Below, one piece after another: positions 8,901-15,975 of a stretch of DNA of 39,663 bases. Position 1 is the stretch's first letter. Each line of letters begins with the position of its first letter. Under the pieces are notes generated by a model. It did not search any database, was not told the origin of the DNA, and saw nothing but the letters and a program-made list of their open reading frames with translations. The stretch spans positions 1 to 39,663 of the forward strand of contig NZ_JAGFNS010000051.1 in NCBI RefSeq assembly GCF_017592555.1. Direction: 5' to 3'. This stretch comes from Actinoplanes flavus. Lineage in GTDB: Bacteria; Actinomycetota; Actinomycetes; Mycobacteriales; Micromonosporaceae. The position numbers and the translations under genes were made by a program.

Positions 8901-9097
8901 CGGCCCGCCGCGACCAGCTTGCCGAGCAGGCCGACCACCTCGTTCTTCTGGTCGACCCAGCCCCAGGCGGCGAGCCCGGCCGGCCCGGCGGCGATCACGC
9001 CCACGCCGAGCAGGGTGCCCAGGGTGCCGATCCAGCCGTCGTCCGGGCCGGACAGGATCGTGCGCGCGCCTTCCAGACTGTAGGGAGAGGCAGCCAT
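5927..9097 (-). CDS. Membrane-anchored NACHT NTPase (NLR-like, candidate antiphage protein)
   Basis: A 1056-residue STAND-class NTPase. Residues 22-48 are a glycine-rich hydrophobic segment likely to span the membrane, followed by about 300 helical residues. The NACHT core starts near 345: Walker A GHPGSGKSM (351-359), Walker B LFIDGLDE (423-430), TSRTL as sensor region, and the downstream FLHATFGEYLIAYF block typical of NACHT proteins. The last 350 residues show no leucine-rich or WD repeats that I can recognise; this part would sense a ligand. Bacterial NACHT proteins often defend against phage by aborting infection. The gene starts 24 bp after the TetR stop codon, suggesting one transcript. 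Confidence 0.85.
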   Translation of the reverse strand: MAASPYSLEGARTILSGPDDGWIGTLGTLLGVGVIAAGPAGLAAWGWVDQKNEVVGLLGKLVAAGRERLRGGRSPERADVLAATHTALAYGAFFAAVRETVGPVYDRIGLTEEDKRRLTDRAAAGPAQEQLTQMVTTLAIPLPWAGCGFRATRDTVIAPRYRELAVLCVRFFQNFAVWERAEVLSPVQPLIEDIVGRAVRRYDAEYKLLAADVREFEIWTMLGEHHATQVTAGRAVESLARLERLMVSLAGAGREQAGQVRRFVTEFNRAALREPLVAAGVSDDLPALRVPAIEDGYLSPAYRWMVMTDAAAPADESWWEKRTPLGGDLDAFLAAYFSSPRSHERPLVVLGHPGSGKSMFTKVCAARLSGSDAFTAARIPLRQVPDPSAPVYQQVAAVLGKATNGRVSWAELSDASADATRVLFIDGLDEFMQASGTAESNYLQNVVEFQRIERLASRPVAVIVTSRTLVADLARIPEGCLVIKLEDFSTEQVGAWLGIWERANPYLGPSGLAGIPSPTSVLSYGDIARQPLLLLLLVLHGAANGLPPMQQDSTPAQIYGAILRRFIERELNKPDSPARAGDEAGIQAELWRLGIAAFGMFNRGKHYIEEQTLLEDLQALDPAPRQRQHARRGGALSAARRVLGRFFFIHASEVDEGVEGRSYEFLHATFGEYLIAYFVMTELAELWRSRDRPSSQNWDDDRLYALLSHQTLNSGGSSVLPFIEQLHADPEGARRAGDILRVLLREAEDRWDRGRYGTYSPSTGTYMERYAIYTANLLLLLLHVESDPVTLASIVPPPDDSNDWWTRLVRLWQGYLDVEFLDTISPESEPDWAITRGGATAAQPAVHTEWLALSRIDAVVLNAGHGAVGNEYAIESSDREIEALGQAARAYVDPEAFWDGRRTVSGLIQTGRAHRYSRALLAAHVAHSPELFRVSDVTALDPFAVEARVSPDWWPRSLLAAQYPELGDRPETTAYLAQVPVESPGFAALLAGALIWGDRWPAGADVLARTPEVLHEVAAGLRPWIDGMAGLTDERRQVLVIAGHLVVAMRRLLVEN

Positions 9098-9121
9098 TCG
9101 ACCCCGTCCGCCGCAGTGAGA

Positions 9122-9751
9122 TCAGTCGATCTGGACGATCTGATTCGAACACCCGGTTTCCGGCGTGGTCAAGACCATCCGGGCGGCCTCGACGGCGCGG
9201 GCCGCGATCTGGTCGGCGCTGATGTCGTTGCGGGAGAAGAAGCCGTCCGACCACAGCGTGGTGTAGCCGTGCGCCACCGCGATCATCGCCTCCACCAGCA
9301 GGACGGCGTCCTGGTACGAGGTCGTGCCGGTGGCCGAGGCCAGGTCGAGCATGGTGGTCATCAGGGCGCGGGTGTGCTCACGGCGCTCGTCGTCGGCCAG
9401 CGGGTACAGCTCAGGTGCGTAGATCACCTGGAGCCCGGCGCCGGTGCGGGCGACATACCGAACATAGGCGCCGGCCGCGGCGGCCAGCCGGTCGGCCGGG
9501 TCGGTTCCGGCCTCGTCGGCGGCGACCTCGACGGTGGTACGCAGGTCGCGTGCCGCGGCGGCGGAGACCGCGCTGAGCAGGTGGCCCCGGTCGGGGAAGT
9601 GCCGGTACGGCGCCGCCGAGCTGACCCCCAGGCGGCGGGCCACGGCGGCGACCGAGAAACGCTGGAGCCCGCACTCGGCGAGCACCTCGAAGCTGGCCGC
9701 GATCAGGGCCGCGCGCAGATCGCCGTGGTGGTACCCGCGATTCGCCGACAC
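9122..9751 (-). CDS. TetR-family transcriptional regulator
   Basis: A 209-residue TetR regulator. The N-terminus has a standard helix-turn-helix (RGYHHGDLRAALIAASFEVLAECGLQ, then VAAVARRLGVSSAAPYRHFPDRGHLL). The C-terminal ligand domain resembles the WHG type, with YVRYVARTGAGLQVIYAPEL. I chose GTG 9751, which has GGAGG five bases upstream; ATG 9763 in the same frame is an alternative. It is divergent from the luciferase-like oxidoreductase gene, with TTAC-based repeats between them, and sits directly upstream of the NACHT gene on the same strand. It likely controls the oxidoreductase and itself, with the NACHT gene as a passenger or co-regulated partner. Confidence 0.87.
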   Translation of the reverse strand: MSANRGYHHGDLRAALIAASFEVLAECGLQRFSVAAVARRLGVSSAAPYRHFPDRGHLLSAVSAAAARDLRTTVEVAADEAGTDPADRLAAAAGAYVRYVARTGAGLQVIYAPELYPLADDERREHTRALMTTMLDLASATGTTSYQDAVLLVEAMIAVAHGYTTLWSDGFFSRNDISADQIAARAVEAARMVLTTPETGCSNQIVQID

Positions 9752-9772
9752 CCTTGCCTCCATGTGAGTAGG

Positions 9773-9810
9773 CTCTTACATTAGCAAGTAAGAGACCACT
9801 TACATTGGAG
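9773..9810. promoter_or_regulatory. TetR operator candidates in the divergent promoter
   Basis: CTCTTAC (9773-9779) and GTAAGAG (9788-9794) form an inverted repeat with an 8-nt spacer. CTTACATT occurs at 9775-9782 and again at 9799-9806 as a direct repeat 24 bp apart. The A/T-rich block stands out between the TetR gene and the oxidoreductase. The oxidoreductase ribosome site GGAG is at 9807-9810, so a bound repressor would cover its transcription start. Confidence 0.6.
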
Positions 9811-9815
9811 ACGGC

Positions 9816-10751
9816 GTGAGCATCCGGCTCGGCTACCAGATTCCCAACTTCACCTATCCCGGTCCGGCCGGGGAGCTGTTCGACACGGTCGTGGCGCAGG
9901 CCCGCGAGGCCGAGGCGTCCGGCTTCGACACGGTTCTGGTGATGGACCACCTCTACCAGCTGCCGGGCATCGGCCCCGCGGAGAACGCGATGCTGGAGGC
10001 CTACACGACGCTCGGCGCGCTGGCCACGGCCACCTCCACGATCCAGCTGTCCACGCTGGTCACCGGGAACACGTACCGTAATCCCGCGCTTCTCGCCAAG
10101 ACCGTGACCACACTCGACGTGGTCTCCAAAGGCCGGGCCGTCCTCGGCATCGGGGCCGGCTGGTTCGAGCGCGAGCACCACGACTACGGCTTCGAGTTCG
10201 GCACCTTCGGCGAGCGGTTCGAGCGGCTCGAGGAGGCGCTGCAGATCATCACGCCGATGCTGAAGGGCGAGCCGGCCACCCTCGACGGGAAGTGGTACAC
10301 GGCCCGCGGCGCCATGAACAACCCGCGGGTCCGGGAGCACATCCCGGTCATGCTGGGCGGCAGCGGCGAGCGCAAGACGTTCCGGCTGGCCGCGCGGTTC
10401 GCCGACCACATGAACATCATCTGCGACGTCGACGACCTGCCCCACAAGGTCGCCGTGCTGCGAGAGCGCTGCGCCGAGATCGGCCGCGACCCGGCCACCC
10501 TGGCCACCAGCTACCTGGTGATGGGAATGGTCGGCGAGACCGAGCAGGAGGTCAAGGAGCTGGGCGAGAGCATCCCCGAGGACCGCCGCAACCGCGCCTT
10601 CCTGGGCACCGCCGAGCAGGTCGCCGAGCAGCTGCACGAGCGGGTGCTGGGCGCCGGCATCGACGGCATCACCATCAACCTGATCCGTAACGGTCACCGT
10701 CCGGGCGTGGTCGCGCAGGTGGGCGCGGCCCTCAAGCCCCTGGTCGGTTAG
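9816..10751 (+). CDS. LLM-class F420-dependent oxidoreductase
   Basis: A 311-residue luciferase-like TIM-barrel enzyme. The N-terminus (IRLGYQIPNFTYPG), the VLVMDHLYQLPG block, the RAVLGIGAGWFEREHHDYGFEFG segment and PVMLGGSGERKTFRLAARFADHMNI are typical of F420-dependent LLM oxidoreductases of actinobacteria. It would transfer hydride from reduced F420 to an unknown organic substrate in the cytoplasm. The start is GTG 9816 with GGAG five bases upstream. Probably repressed by the divergent TetR. Its TAG stop overlaps the stop of the convergent histidine kinase by two bases. Confidence 0.9.
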   Translation: MSIRLGYQIPNFTYPGPAGELFDTVVAQAREAEASGFDTVLVMDHLYQLPGIGPAENAMLEAYTTLGALATATSTIQLSTLVTGNTYRNPALLAKTVTTLDVVSKGRAVLGIGAGWFEREHHDYGFEFGTFGERFERLEEALQIITPMLKGEPATLDGKWYTARGAMNNPRVREHIPVMLGGSGERKTFRLAARFADHMNIICDVDDLPHKVAVLRERCAEIGRDPATLATSYLVMGMVGETEQEVKELGESIPEDRRNRAFLGTAEQVAEQLHERVLGAGIDGITINLIRNGHRPGVVAQVGAALKPLVG

Positions 10752-12775
10752 GGCTTCCCACTCTCGTCGAGGACGGGGAGGCGTACGCAGACGACGGTGC
10801 CGGCGGGCCGGCGCTGGCGCAGGCTGATCTCTCCGCCGTGCAGGTGGACGATGGTACGGGCCCGGGTCAGCCCCAACCCGAAACCCGGGATGCCCTGATG
10901 GCGGACGTTGCCGGCCCGGTAGAAGCGGTTGAAGACCCGGTCCCGTTCCGGCTCCGGGGTGCCGATGCCGGCGTCGGCGACGCACAGCTCGGCGAGGTGG
11001 TCGACGGCCCGCAGGGTCACGTGCACGTCGCCACCGGCCGGGCTGAACTTCAGCGCGTTGGAGAGCAGGTCGTCGACGGCCTGCCGCAACCGTACGGCGT
11101 CGCCGTCGGCCCGCAGCCGCTCCGGCAGGTCGGCGTGCAGCCCGACCCCGGTCTCGGCGGCGCGCGGCCGGTACGCCGTCACCGCCTCGGCCACCACCGC
11201 CGCCAGATCGACCGTCGCCCGGTGGAGCGCCTGATGGCCGGAGTCGAGCGCGGCCAGATCCAGCAGGGTGTCGACGATCCGCTGGAGCACCGCGGTGTTG
11301 CGGGCGACGGCGGCCAGCATCTGCCGCTGCTCGTCGTCGAGCCCGGTCGCCTCCTCGGCCAGCATCGTGGCGTTGGCACTGATCGAGGTGAGCGGGGTCC
11401 GCAGCTCGTGGCCGACCAGGTCGAGGAAGTCGTTCTGTGAGCGGGTCAGCTGCCGGGCCAGCTCCTCGGCGCGGCGCAGGGCCACGTAGACGCCGATCTG
11501 CGCGGTGATGCCGTCGAGCAGCAGGGTGAACAGGTCCTCGTGCACCTCGGGGGAGGCGGCGTAGCAGGTCAGGACGCCGAGCACGATGCCGCCGTCGCGG
11601 ATCGGGACGGCCAGTACGGTACGGATGCCGTGCCGCGCGCACATCTCGACCCGTTCCCGCTCGTGGGCGGTGACCAGGCCGGCGTGCCGGCCGATGTCGG
11701 CGACCCAGAGGGGCTCGCCGGACTCCCAGACCCGGCCGCTGATGCCGCGCCCGCGAATCGGGTCGTGCCCGAAGAAGCCGTCCGTGTCCTCGCCGTCGGT
11801 GGTGTAGCCGGCCACCGATCGCAGGCTCCCGGACGTCTCGTCGACCAGGTACAGCTCGGCCCTGGGCCAGCCGAGCGCGCCGGTGACGGCCCGCAGGATG
11901 GCCGGCGCCGCCTCGGCGATCGACGTCGAGTGGCGCAGCGCCTGCTCCACCTCGCGGTGGCAGACGCGGAACCGCTCGGCGTGCCGTTGCACGGTGATCT
12001 CGTGGGCGGCGGCGACCGCGCCGAGCCGGCGGCCGTCGCGGCCGGTGATCGGCTGCGCGGTGGTGGCGAAGACGCGGCTGCGCCGGCCCGGAACCCGGAT
12101 CACGATGTCCTCGGCGGCGAGCCGTTCGCCGCGCCAGGCCCGCATGAGCGGAGTCTGCTCCCAGGCCAGTGGATTCAGGTTGACGTCGAAGAGGTGCTGC
12201 GGATGGGTGGTGGACACGTCGGCGGGCACCGGACCGTCCTCGGGGTCGCCGTGCATCCGGCGCATCTCCCGGTTGACCAGGATGACCCGGCCGGTGTCGT
12301 CGCAGGCGATCACCCCGGCGGTGAGGCTGTCGAGCAGGGCGGTCAGGAACGCGTTGTGGCGTTCCGCGGCGTCCTCGGCGGCCGCCAGCGACGACACATC
12401 CGTCAGGAAGACGCAGGCCAGTGGCCCGGCCGAGCCGTGCACCACGGACATCGCGGCCCGGGTCTCCAGGCGCCGCCCGTCGCGGTGCCGGACGGTGAGC
12501 TCGCGGATGACCGGGCGGGTCGGCCGGCCGGTGAAGAGCCGGTTCAGGGCGGCGCTGATCGGCTCGTCACCGTACTCCGGCCGGCACGGGGTGTCGTCCA
12601 GGTGGCGGCCGCACACCTCGGCCGCGGCCATGCCGAGCAGTTCCTCGGCCGCCCGGTTGAAACCGCGTACCACGCCCTGCGGATCGACGGCGAGGACCGC
12701 CTCCTGAACGCTGTCCAGCAGCGCCGCGCTGTCCAGGGTCGCGAGCGGGGGGAGGTCGTCGTTCCGGTCCGCCAC
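10748..12775 (-). CDS. PAS-PAS-GAF sensor histidine kinase
   Basis: A 675-residue cytoplasmic kinase without membrane segments. Domains in order: PAS (about 15-135), a second PAS (about 140-265), GAF (about 290-430), HisKA with the H-box DLVGHELRTPLTS (about 455), and HATPase with DDLLSNALKFSP, DAGIG and GFGLGLT. It would sense an internal signal or redox/ligand state and autophosphorylate the H-box histidine. The start is GTG at 12773-12775 with AGAGGTGAG five bases upstream. No response regulator lies beside it, so it is an orphan kinase. Confidence 0.9.
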   Translation of the reverse strand: MADRNDDLPPLATLDSAALLDSVQEAVLAVDPQGVVRGFNRAAEELLGMAAAEVCGRHLDDTPCRPEYGDEPISAALNRLFTGRPTRPVIRELTVRHRDGRRLETRAAMSVVHGSAGPLACVFLTDVSSLAAAEDAAERHNAFLTALLDSLTAGVIACDDTGRVILVNREMRRMHGDPEDGPVPADVSTTHPQHLFDVNLNPLAWEQTPLMRAWRGERLAAEDIVIRVPGRRSRVFATTAQPITGRDGRRLGAVAAAHEITVQRHAERFRVCHREVEQALRHSTSIAEAAPAILRAVTGALGWPRAELYLVDETSGSLRSVAGYTTDGEDTDGFFGHDPIRGRGISGRVWESGEPLWVADIGRHAGLVTAHERERVEMCARHGIRTVLAVPIRDGGIVLGVLTCYAASPEVHEDLFTLLLDGITAQIGVYVALRRAEELARQLTRSQNDFLDLVGHELRTPLTSISANATMLAEEATGLDDEQRQMLAAVARNTAVLQRIVDTLLDLAALDSGHQALHRATVDLAAVVAEAVTAYRPRAAETGVGLHADLPERLRADGDAVRLRQAVDDLLSNALKFSPAGGDVHVTLRAVDHLAELCVADAGIGTPEPERDRVFNRFYRAGNVRHQGIPGFGLGLTRARTIVHLHGGEISLRQRRPAGTVVCVRLPVLDESGKP

Positions 12776-12903
12776 CGCAGCTCACCTCTGTCGTCTCGGC
12801 ACTCACGGCGGGCGCACGAGTGTCCACGACAATCTTGTCAAAACGTAAGCACCGGCAAAGGGGAAAAGATGGCCGGGAAGGGCCGGTGTGCGGAGGTGGA
12901 CGG

Positions 12904-13955
12904 GTGGGGCTGTTGACGATCGGTGCGTTCGCCCGTGCCGTCCGGATGACACCGAAGGCGCTGCGGCTCTACGACGAACTGGGCCTGCTTCCGCCGGCCG
13001 CGGTCGACCCGAGTCCGGATACCGGTTCTACCACCCGGACCAGCGGGAACGGGCGCTGCTGATCGGCCGGTTGCGCCGGATCGGCATGCCCCTGGCCGCC
13101 ATCCGCACGGTGTGTGACCGGGACCCGCGGGTGGTCGCCGAGGCCGTCACCGCCCACTGGGGCCGGGTCGCCGCCGACACCGCCGACCGGGCCCGGGAGG
13201 TCACCGCCCTCGTCGGGGAGCTGTCCCGGACCGGACACGCCGCGGGCGTCCCGGGGATCCGTCGCGCCGCCCGTACCGATCGGGGCGCCGTCCGGGACAG
13301 CGACGAGGACGTCGCCTACGCCGGCGACCGGCTGCTGGCCGTCGCCGACGGCATCCGCGGAGCCGGTGGGGCGGCCGCCGCACGGGCCGCCGTCGCCGCC
13401 CTCGAACCCCTCGAGGCGCTGGACCGGCCGGCCGGCGAACTGCTCGCCGTGCTGGCCGCCGCGATCGACGGCATCGACGAGACGGTACGCGGGCTCGGCT
13501 CCGGCGACGACCAGCCGGCCACCACACTGACCGCGATGCTGCGGCACGGCGATCGGCTGGCCCTCGTGCACGTCGGGGACACCCGCGCCTACCTGCTGCG
13601 CGGCGGCGAGCTGAGCCTGCTGACCCGGGACCACACGTGGGTCCGCGACGAGGTGGACCGCGGCCGGCTCACCCCGGAGCGGGCCGCGGCCCATCCGCGG
13701 CGGGCCCTGCTCAGCCGGGCCCTCGGCGGTGGCCGTCCGGTCGAGGCCGACCTGGCGTTGCGGACCGCTCTGCCCGGCGACCGCTACCTGCTCTGCTCCG
13801 ACGGCCTGTCCAGCGTCGTGCCCCCGGCCGCGCTGCGCGACACCCTCGCCACGGAGTCCGGCTGCGGGCCGGCGGTGGACCGGCTGATCGAGCTGGCGTA
13901 CGCGGCCGGCGCCCCCGACAACATCGCCTGCGTGGTGGCCGACCTGATCCACTGA
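12904..13955 (+). pseudogene. MerR-PP2C fusion gene broken by a 1-nt frameshift
   Basis: The gene would encode a MerR-type DNA-binding domain joined to a PP2C Ser/Thr phosphatase. GTG 12904, with GGAGG seven bases upstream, opens a frame reading LLTIGAFARAVRMTPKALRL and then YDELGLLPPAAVDP. The expected continuation (ESGYRFYHPDQRERA) is in the next frame, so one base, probably a G at 13010/13011, is missing (GACCCGAGTCC against expected GACCCGGAGTCC). Adding it gives 350 residues. The PP2C part keeps metal-binding aspartates in ADG, CSDG and GAPDN, but its usual DGMGG is ADGIRGAG and the N-E-D block is DED. It is a pseudogene, a sequencing error, or a slippage site. Confidence 0.75.
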
Positions 13956-14283
13956 CTGTCGGTTCTGCTGTGGTGGAGCGTTGGTGGTTCAACTCTCGGC
14001 CGGCAGGCGGAACGCGCGGTCAGCGGGGGTGGGAGCGACCCGCGATCACTGTGGGGAGCTCTTCCGGATACGTGGTGTTGACATTGATGGGAGGGTCGCG
14101 TCTACTTCGTGACGACGCGTTTTGGTGGGCTTCGTCACTGCGCGTCGTTCGGACACCTTGACGCCCCTGCGGAGGCACGTGTTGCGCACGACCTGAAGCG
14201 ACCGTCCGAAGGTCCTATGGGAACGTGCACACCCCGCTCCGACTGTCGTCCACGTGCTTCCGGTGAGAAAGGTGGACCCCTCC
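13956..14283 (+). other. Non-coding 328-bp region before the DivIVA-like gene
   Basis: No gene with normal codon use is visible here. It contains the promoter at 14078-14106 and, further on, a segment with repeated CTTCGT/TCAC motifs (about 14107-14150) that can pair with itself. If the promoter is used, the transcript carries a leader of roughly 170 nt before the DivIVA-like gene. Confidence 0.5.
14078..14106 (+). promoter_or_regulatory. Sigma-70-type promoter candidate
   Basis: A perfect -35 TTGACA (14078-14083), exactly 17 bp, then TCTACT (14101-14106), which matches four of six -10 consensus positions. It points to the DivIVA-like gene and is one of the best consensus promoters in this GC-rich window. 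Confidence 0.6.
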
Positions 14284-14889
14284 GTGTCACTCACCCCCGC
14301 CGACGTCGGCAAGATCGAGTTTCGGGAGCCTCCGGCCGGCGGGCGCGGATATCACGAGGGTGAGGTCAACCGGTTCCTCGACGACGTGGCCGGGGAGATG
14401 CAGCGGCTCGCCGCCGAGAACCGGGCGCTCGCGGAACGGCTCGAATACGACGACCTGGCCGGTCACCTGCGCAAACTGGAACGCAAATGTGCCCGCGCGC
14501 AGGCGCGGGCGGCCGCCCTGCGAGCCGAGCTGGAACAGGCGCGGGCCGCGGCCGCGCCGGTGCCCGCCACCCCGGTCTCACCGCACCTGTTGCGCCTGGC
14601 CCAGCGCACCGCCGACGATTATGTGGCCGAGGCCCGGCGGGAGGCGAGCGAGCTGCTGAAGAAAGCGTCCGTCGAGGCGAGCCTGGTGGTCAGCGACGCG
14701 GAGCTGCGGGCCTCCACGATCGTCGCCGACGCCCGGCACGCGCACGCCGAACGGGTCAACAGCCTGGACGGCAAACGGGCGCGGGCGCTGGCCCGGATCG
14801 AGGAACTCGGCGAGGAGGCCCGTCGGCGGCGCGAGGCTCTGGCCGGGGACGTCGCCTATCGGCTGCGGCGGATGGACGGCACCCACTGA
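14284..14889 (+). CDS. DivIVA-domain coiled-coil protein
   Basis: A 201-residue protein that starts SLTPADVGKIEFREPPAGG and continues RGYHEGEVNRFLDDVAGEM, the membrane-curvature-sensing DivIVA/Wag31 N-terminal domain. A long Ala/Arg/Glu-rich coiled coil follows (about 45-195), with a second helical block DDYVAEARREASELLKKAS. Wag31 relatives mark cell poles and guide tip growth in actinobacteria; this shorter protein may be an accessory scaffold. GTG 14284 was chosen because AAGGTGG lies 8 nt upstream and the family motif begins there; GTG 14254 and 14272 are upstream alternatives. It is transcribed alone. Confidence 0.82.
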   Translation: MSLTPADVGKIEFREPPAGGRGYHEGEVNRFLDDVAGEMQRLAAENRALAERLEYDDLAGHLRKLERKCARAQARAAALRAELEQARAAAAPVPATPVSPHLLRLAQRTADDYVAEARREASELLKKASVEASLVVSDAELRASTIVADARHAHAERVNSLDGKRARALARIEELGEEARRRREALAGDVAYRLRRMDGTH

Positions 14890-14890
14890 C

Positions 14891-14922
14891 CGTGCGCCGC
14901 GCGGCTGGCGCTGCGCGGCACG
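14891..14922 (+). terminator. Possible hairpin terminator after the DivIVA-like gene
   Basis: CGTGCGCCGCGC (14891-14902) can pair with GCGCGGCACG (14913-14922) with a two-base bulge, directly after the stop codon. The stem is imperfect and there is no T-run. Confidence 0.35.
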
Positions 14923-15048
14923 ACGATCGCCGAGACGCTTACCGAACTGCTCGGCGACGTCGAGGTGGAGGCGTGCCCGCGGGCCGCCGGGCTCCTGCCC
15001 GGCGACCTCGCGGCGCTCCGGGAGCGGCTGCTCACCGATGGAGAACGG

Positions 15049-15843
15049 TCACTCCTTGACGGCGACGCCGCAGTACTGGTTCACGTCGACGTCGCCGGTG
15101 TGTGCGTCCGGCCGCCACCGGTTGCACGGGACGACGCCCGGCTCCAGCAGTGTCAGGCCGTCGAAGAAGGCGGTGATCTCCTTGGCGCTGCGGTACTTGA
15201 TCTTCGGGGTGCCGCGCTCGTTCCAGAAGTCGACGATCCGGTTCGCCTCGGCCGTGTTGATGTCGTAGCAGCCGTGCGCGATGGCCAGGTAGCTGCCGGT
15301 GGGCACCGCGTCGACCAGGCGGCGCACCACCTCGTACGCCGTGTCGTCGTCGCGCAGGAAGTGCACGATGCCGAGCAGGGTCAGCGCGATCGGCTGGGAG
15401 AAGTCGAGGGTCTGCCGGGCGGCCCGCAGGATCTCGTCCGGGTCGTTCAGGTCGGCCTCGACGTAGTTGGTCTCACCCTCCGCCGAACCGGACAGCAGCG
15501 CCCGGGCGTGCACCAGCACCAGCGGATCGTTGTCGACGTAGACCACCTTGGTCTCCGGTGCGACGTCCTGCGCCACCTGGTGGGTGTTGTCGGCGGTCGG
15601 CAGGCCGGTGCCGATGTCCAGAATCTGGCGGATGCCACCGTCGCGGACCATGTGCTCGACCGAGCGGCGCAGGAACCGGCGGTCCTCCCGGGCCAGGGTG
15701 ACGATCGACGGCAGCATCCCGGCGATCGCGTCACCGGCCTCCCGGTCCGGCTGGAAGTTGTCCTTGCCGCCGAGCCAGTAGTTCCACAGCCGTGCCGAGT
15801 GCGGGGTGCTGGTGTCCAGGTTCTGCCCGGCCCTGTCCGCCAC
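15049..15843 (-). CDS. SAM-dependent methyltransferase of the DUF574 family
   Basis: A 264-residue class I methyltransferase of the DUF574/Methyltransf_19 family, common in multiple copies in actinomycetes. The N-terminus (DTSTPHSARLWNYWLGGKDNF, then DREAGDAI) is the family signature. The SAM site is QILDIGTGLPTADNTHQVAQ and the acidic residue after strand two is in VVYVDNDPLVL. The acceptor is unknown for most members. The start is GTG at 15841-15843 with GAGGAG about seven bases upstream. A five-codon mini-ORF with its own strong ribosome site precedes it. Confidence 0.9.
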   Translation of the reverse strand: MADRAGQNLDTSTPHSARLWNYWLGGKDNFQPDREAGDAIAGMLPSIVTLAREDRRFLRRSVEHMVRDGGIRQILDIGTGLPTADNTHQVAQDVAPETKVVYVDNDPLVLVHARALLSGSAEGETNYVEADLNDPDEILRAARQTLDFSQPIALTLLGIVHFLRDDDTAYEVVRRLVDAVPTGSYLAIAHGCYDINTAEANRIVDFWNERGTPKIKYRSAKEITAFFDGLTLLEPGVVPCNRWRPDAHTGDVDVNQYCGVAVKE

Positions 15844-15854
15844 GAGCGGCTCCT

Positions 15855-15872
15855 CTAGTCCACAGTGATCAT
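15855..15872 (-). CDS. Five-codon mini-ORF (leader peptide candidate, MITVD)
   Basis: On the minus strand, a perfect ribosome site AGGAGG (15884-15879) is followed after six bases by ATG (15872-15870), four codons and a TAG stop. The stop ends 11 nt before the GTG start of the DUF574 methyltransferase. The frame differs from that of the methyltransferase, which has an in-frame stop just upstream, so it is not an N-terminal extension. It may tune translation of the downstream gene; no function is known. Confidence 0.4.
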   Translation of the reverse strand: MITVD

Positions 15873-15975
15873 CGAAGGCCTCCTATCATGCCAGGATTCC
15901 GGCCGGTACGGCCACGGGGCACCCCGGCGAGTCGACGACCGGCTCCGGTGCACCCCGCGCCGGGACCCGCCGGGC

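Noticed and set aside
12869..12916. A 15-codon open frame with ATG 12869 overlapping the MerR start
   Set aside because: It has a GGGGAAAAG sequence upstream but overlaps the better-supported GTG 12904 with GGAGG; no sign that it is more than chance.
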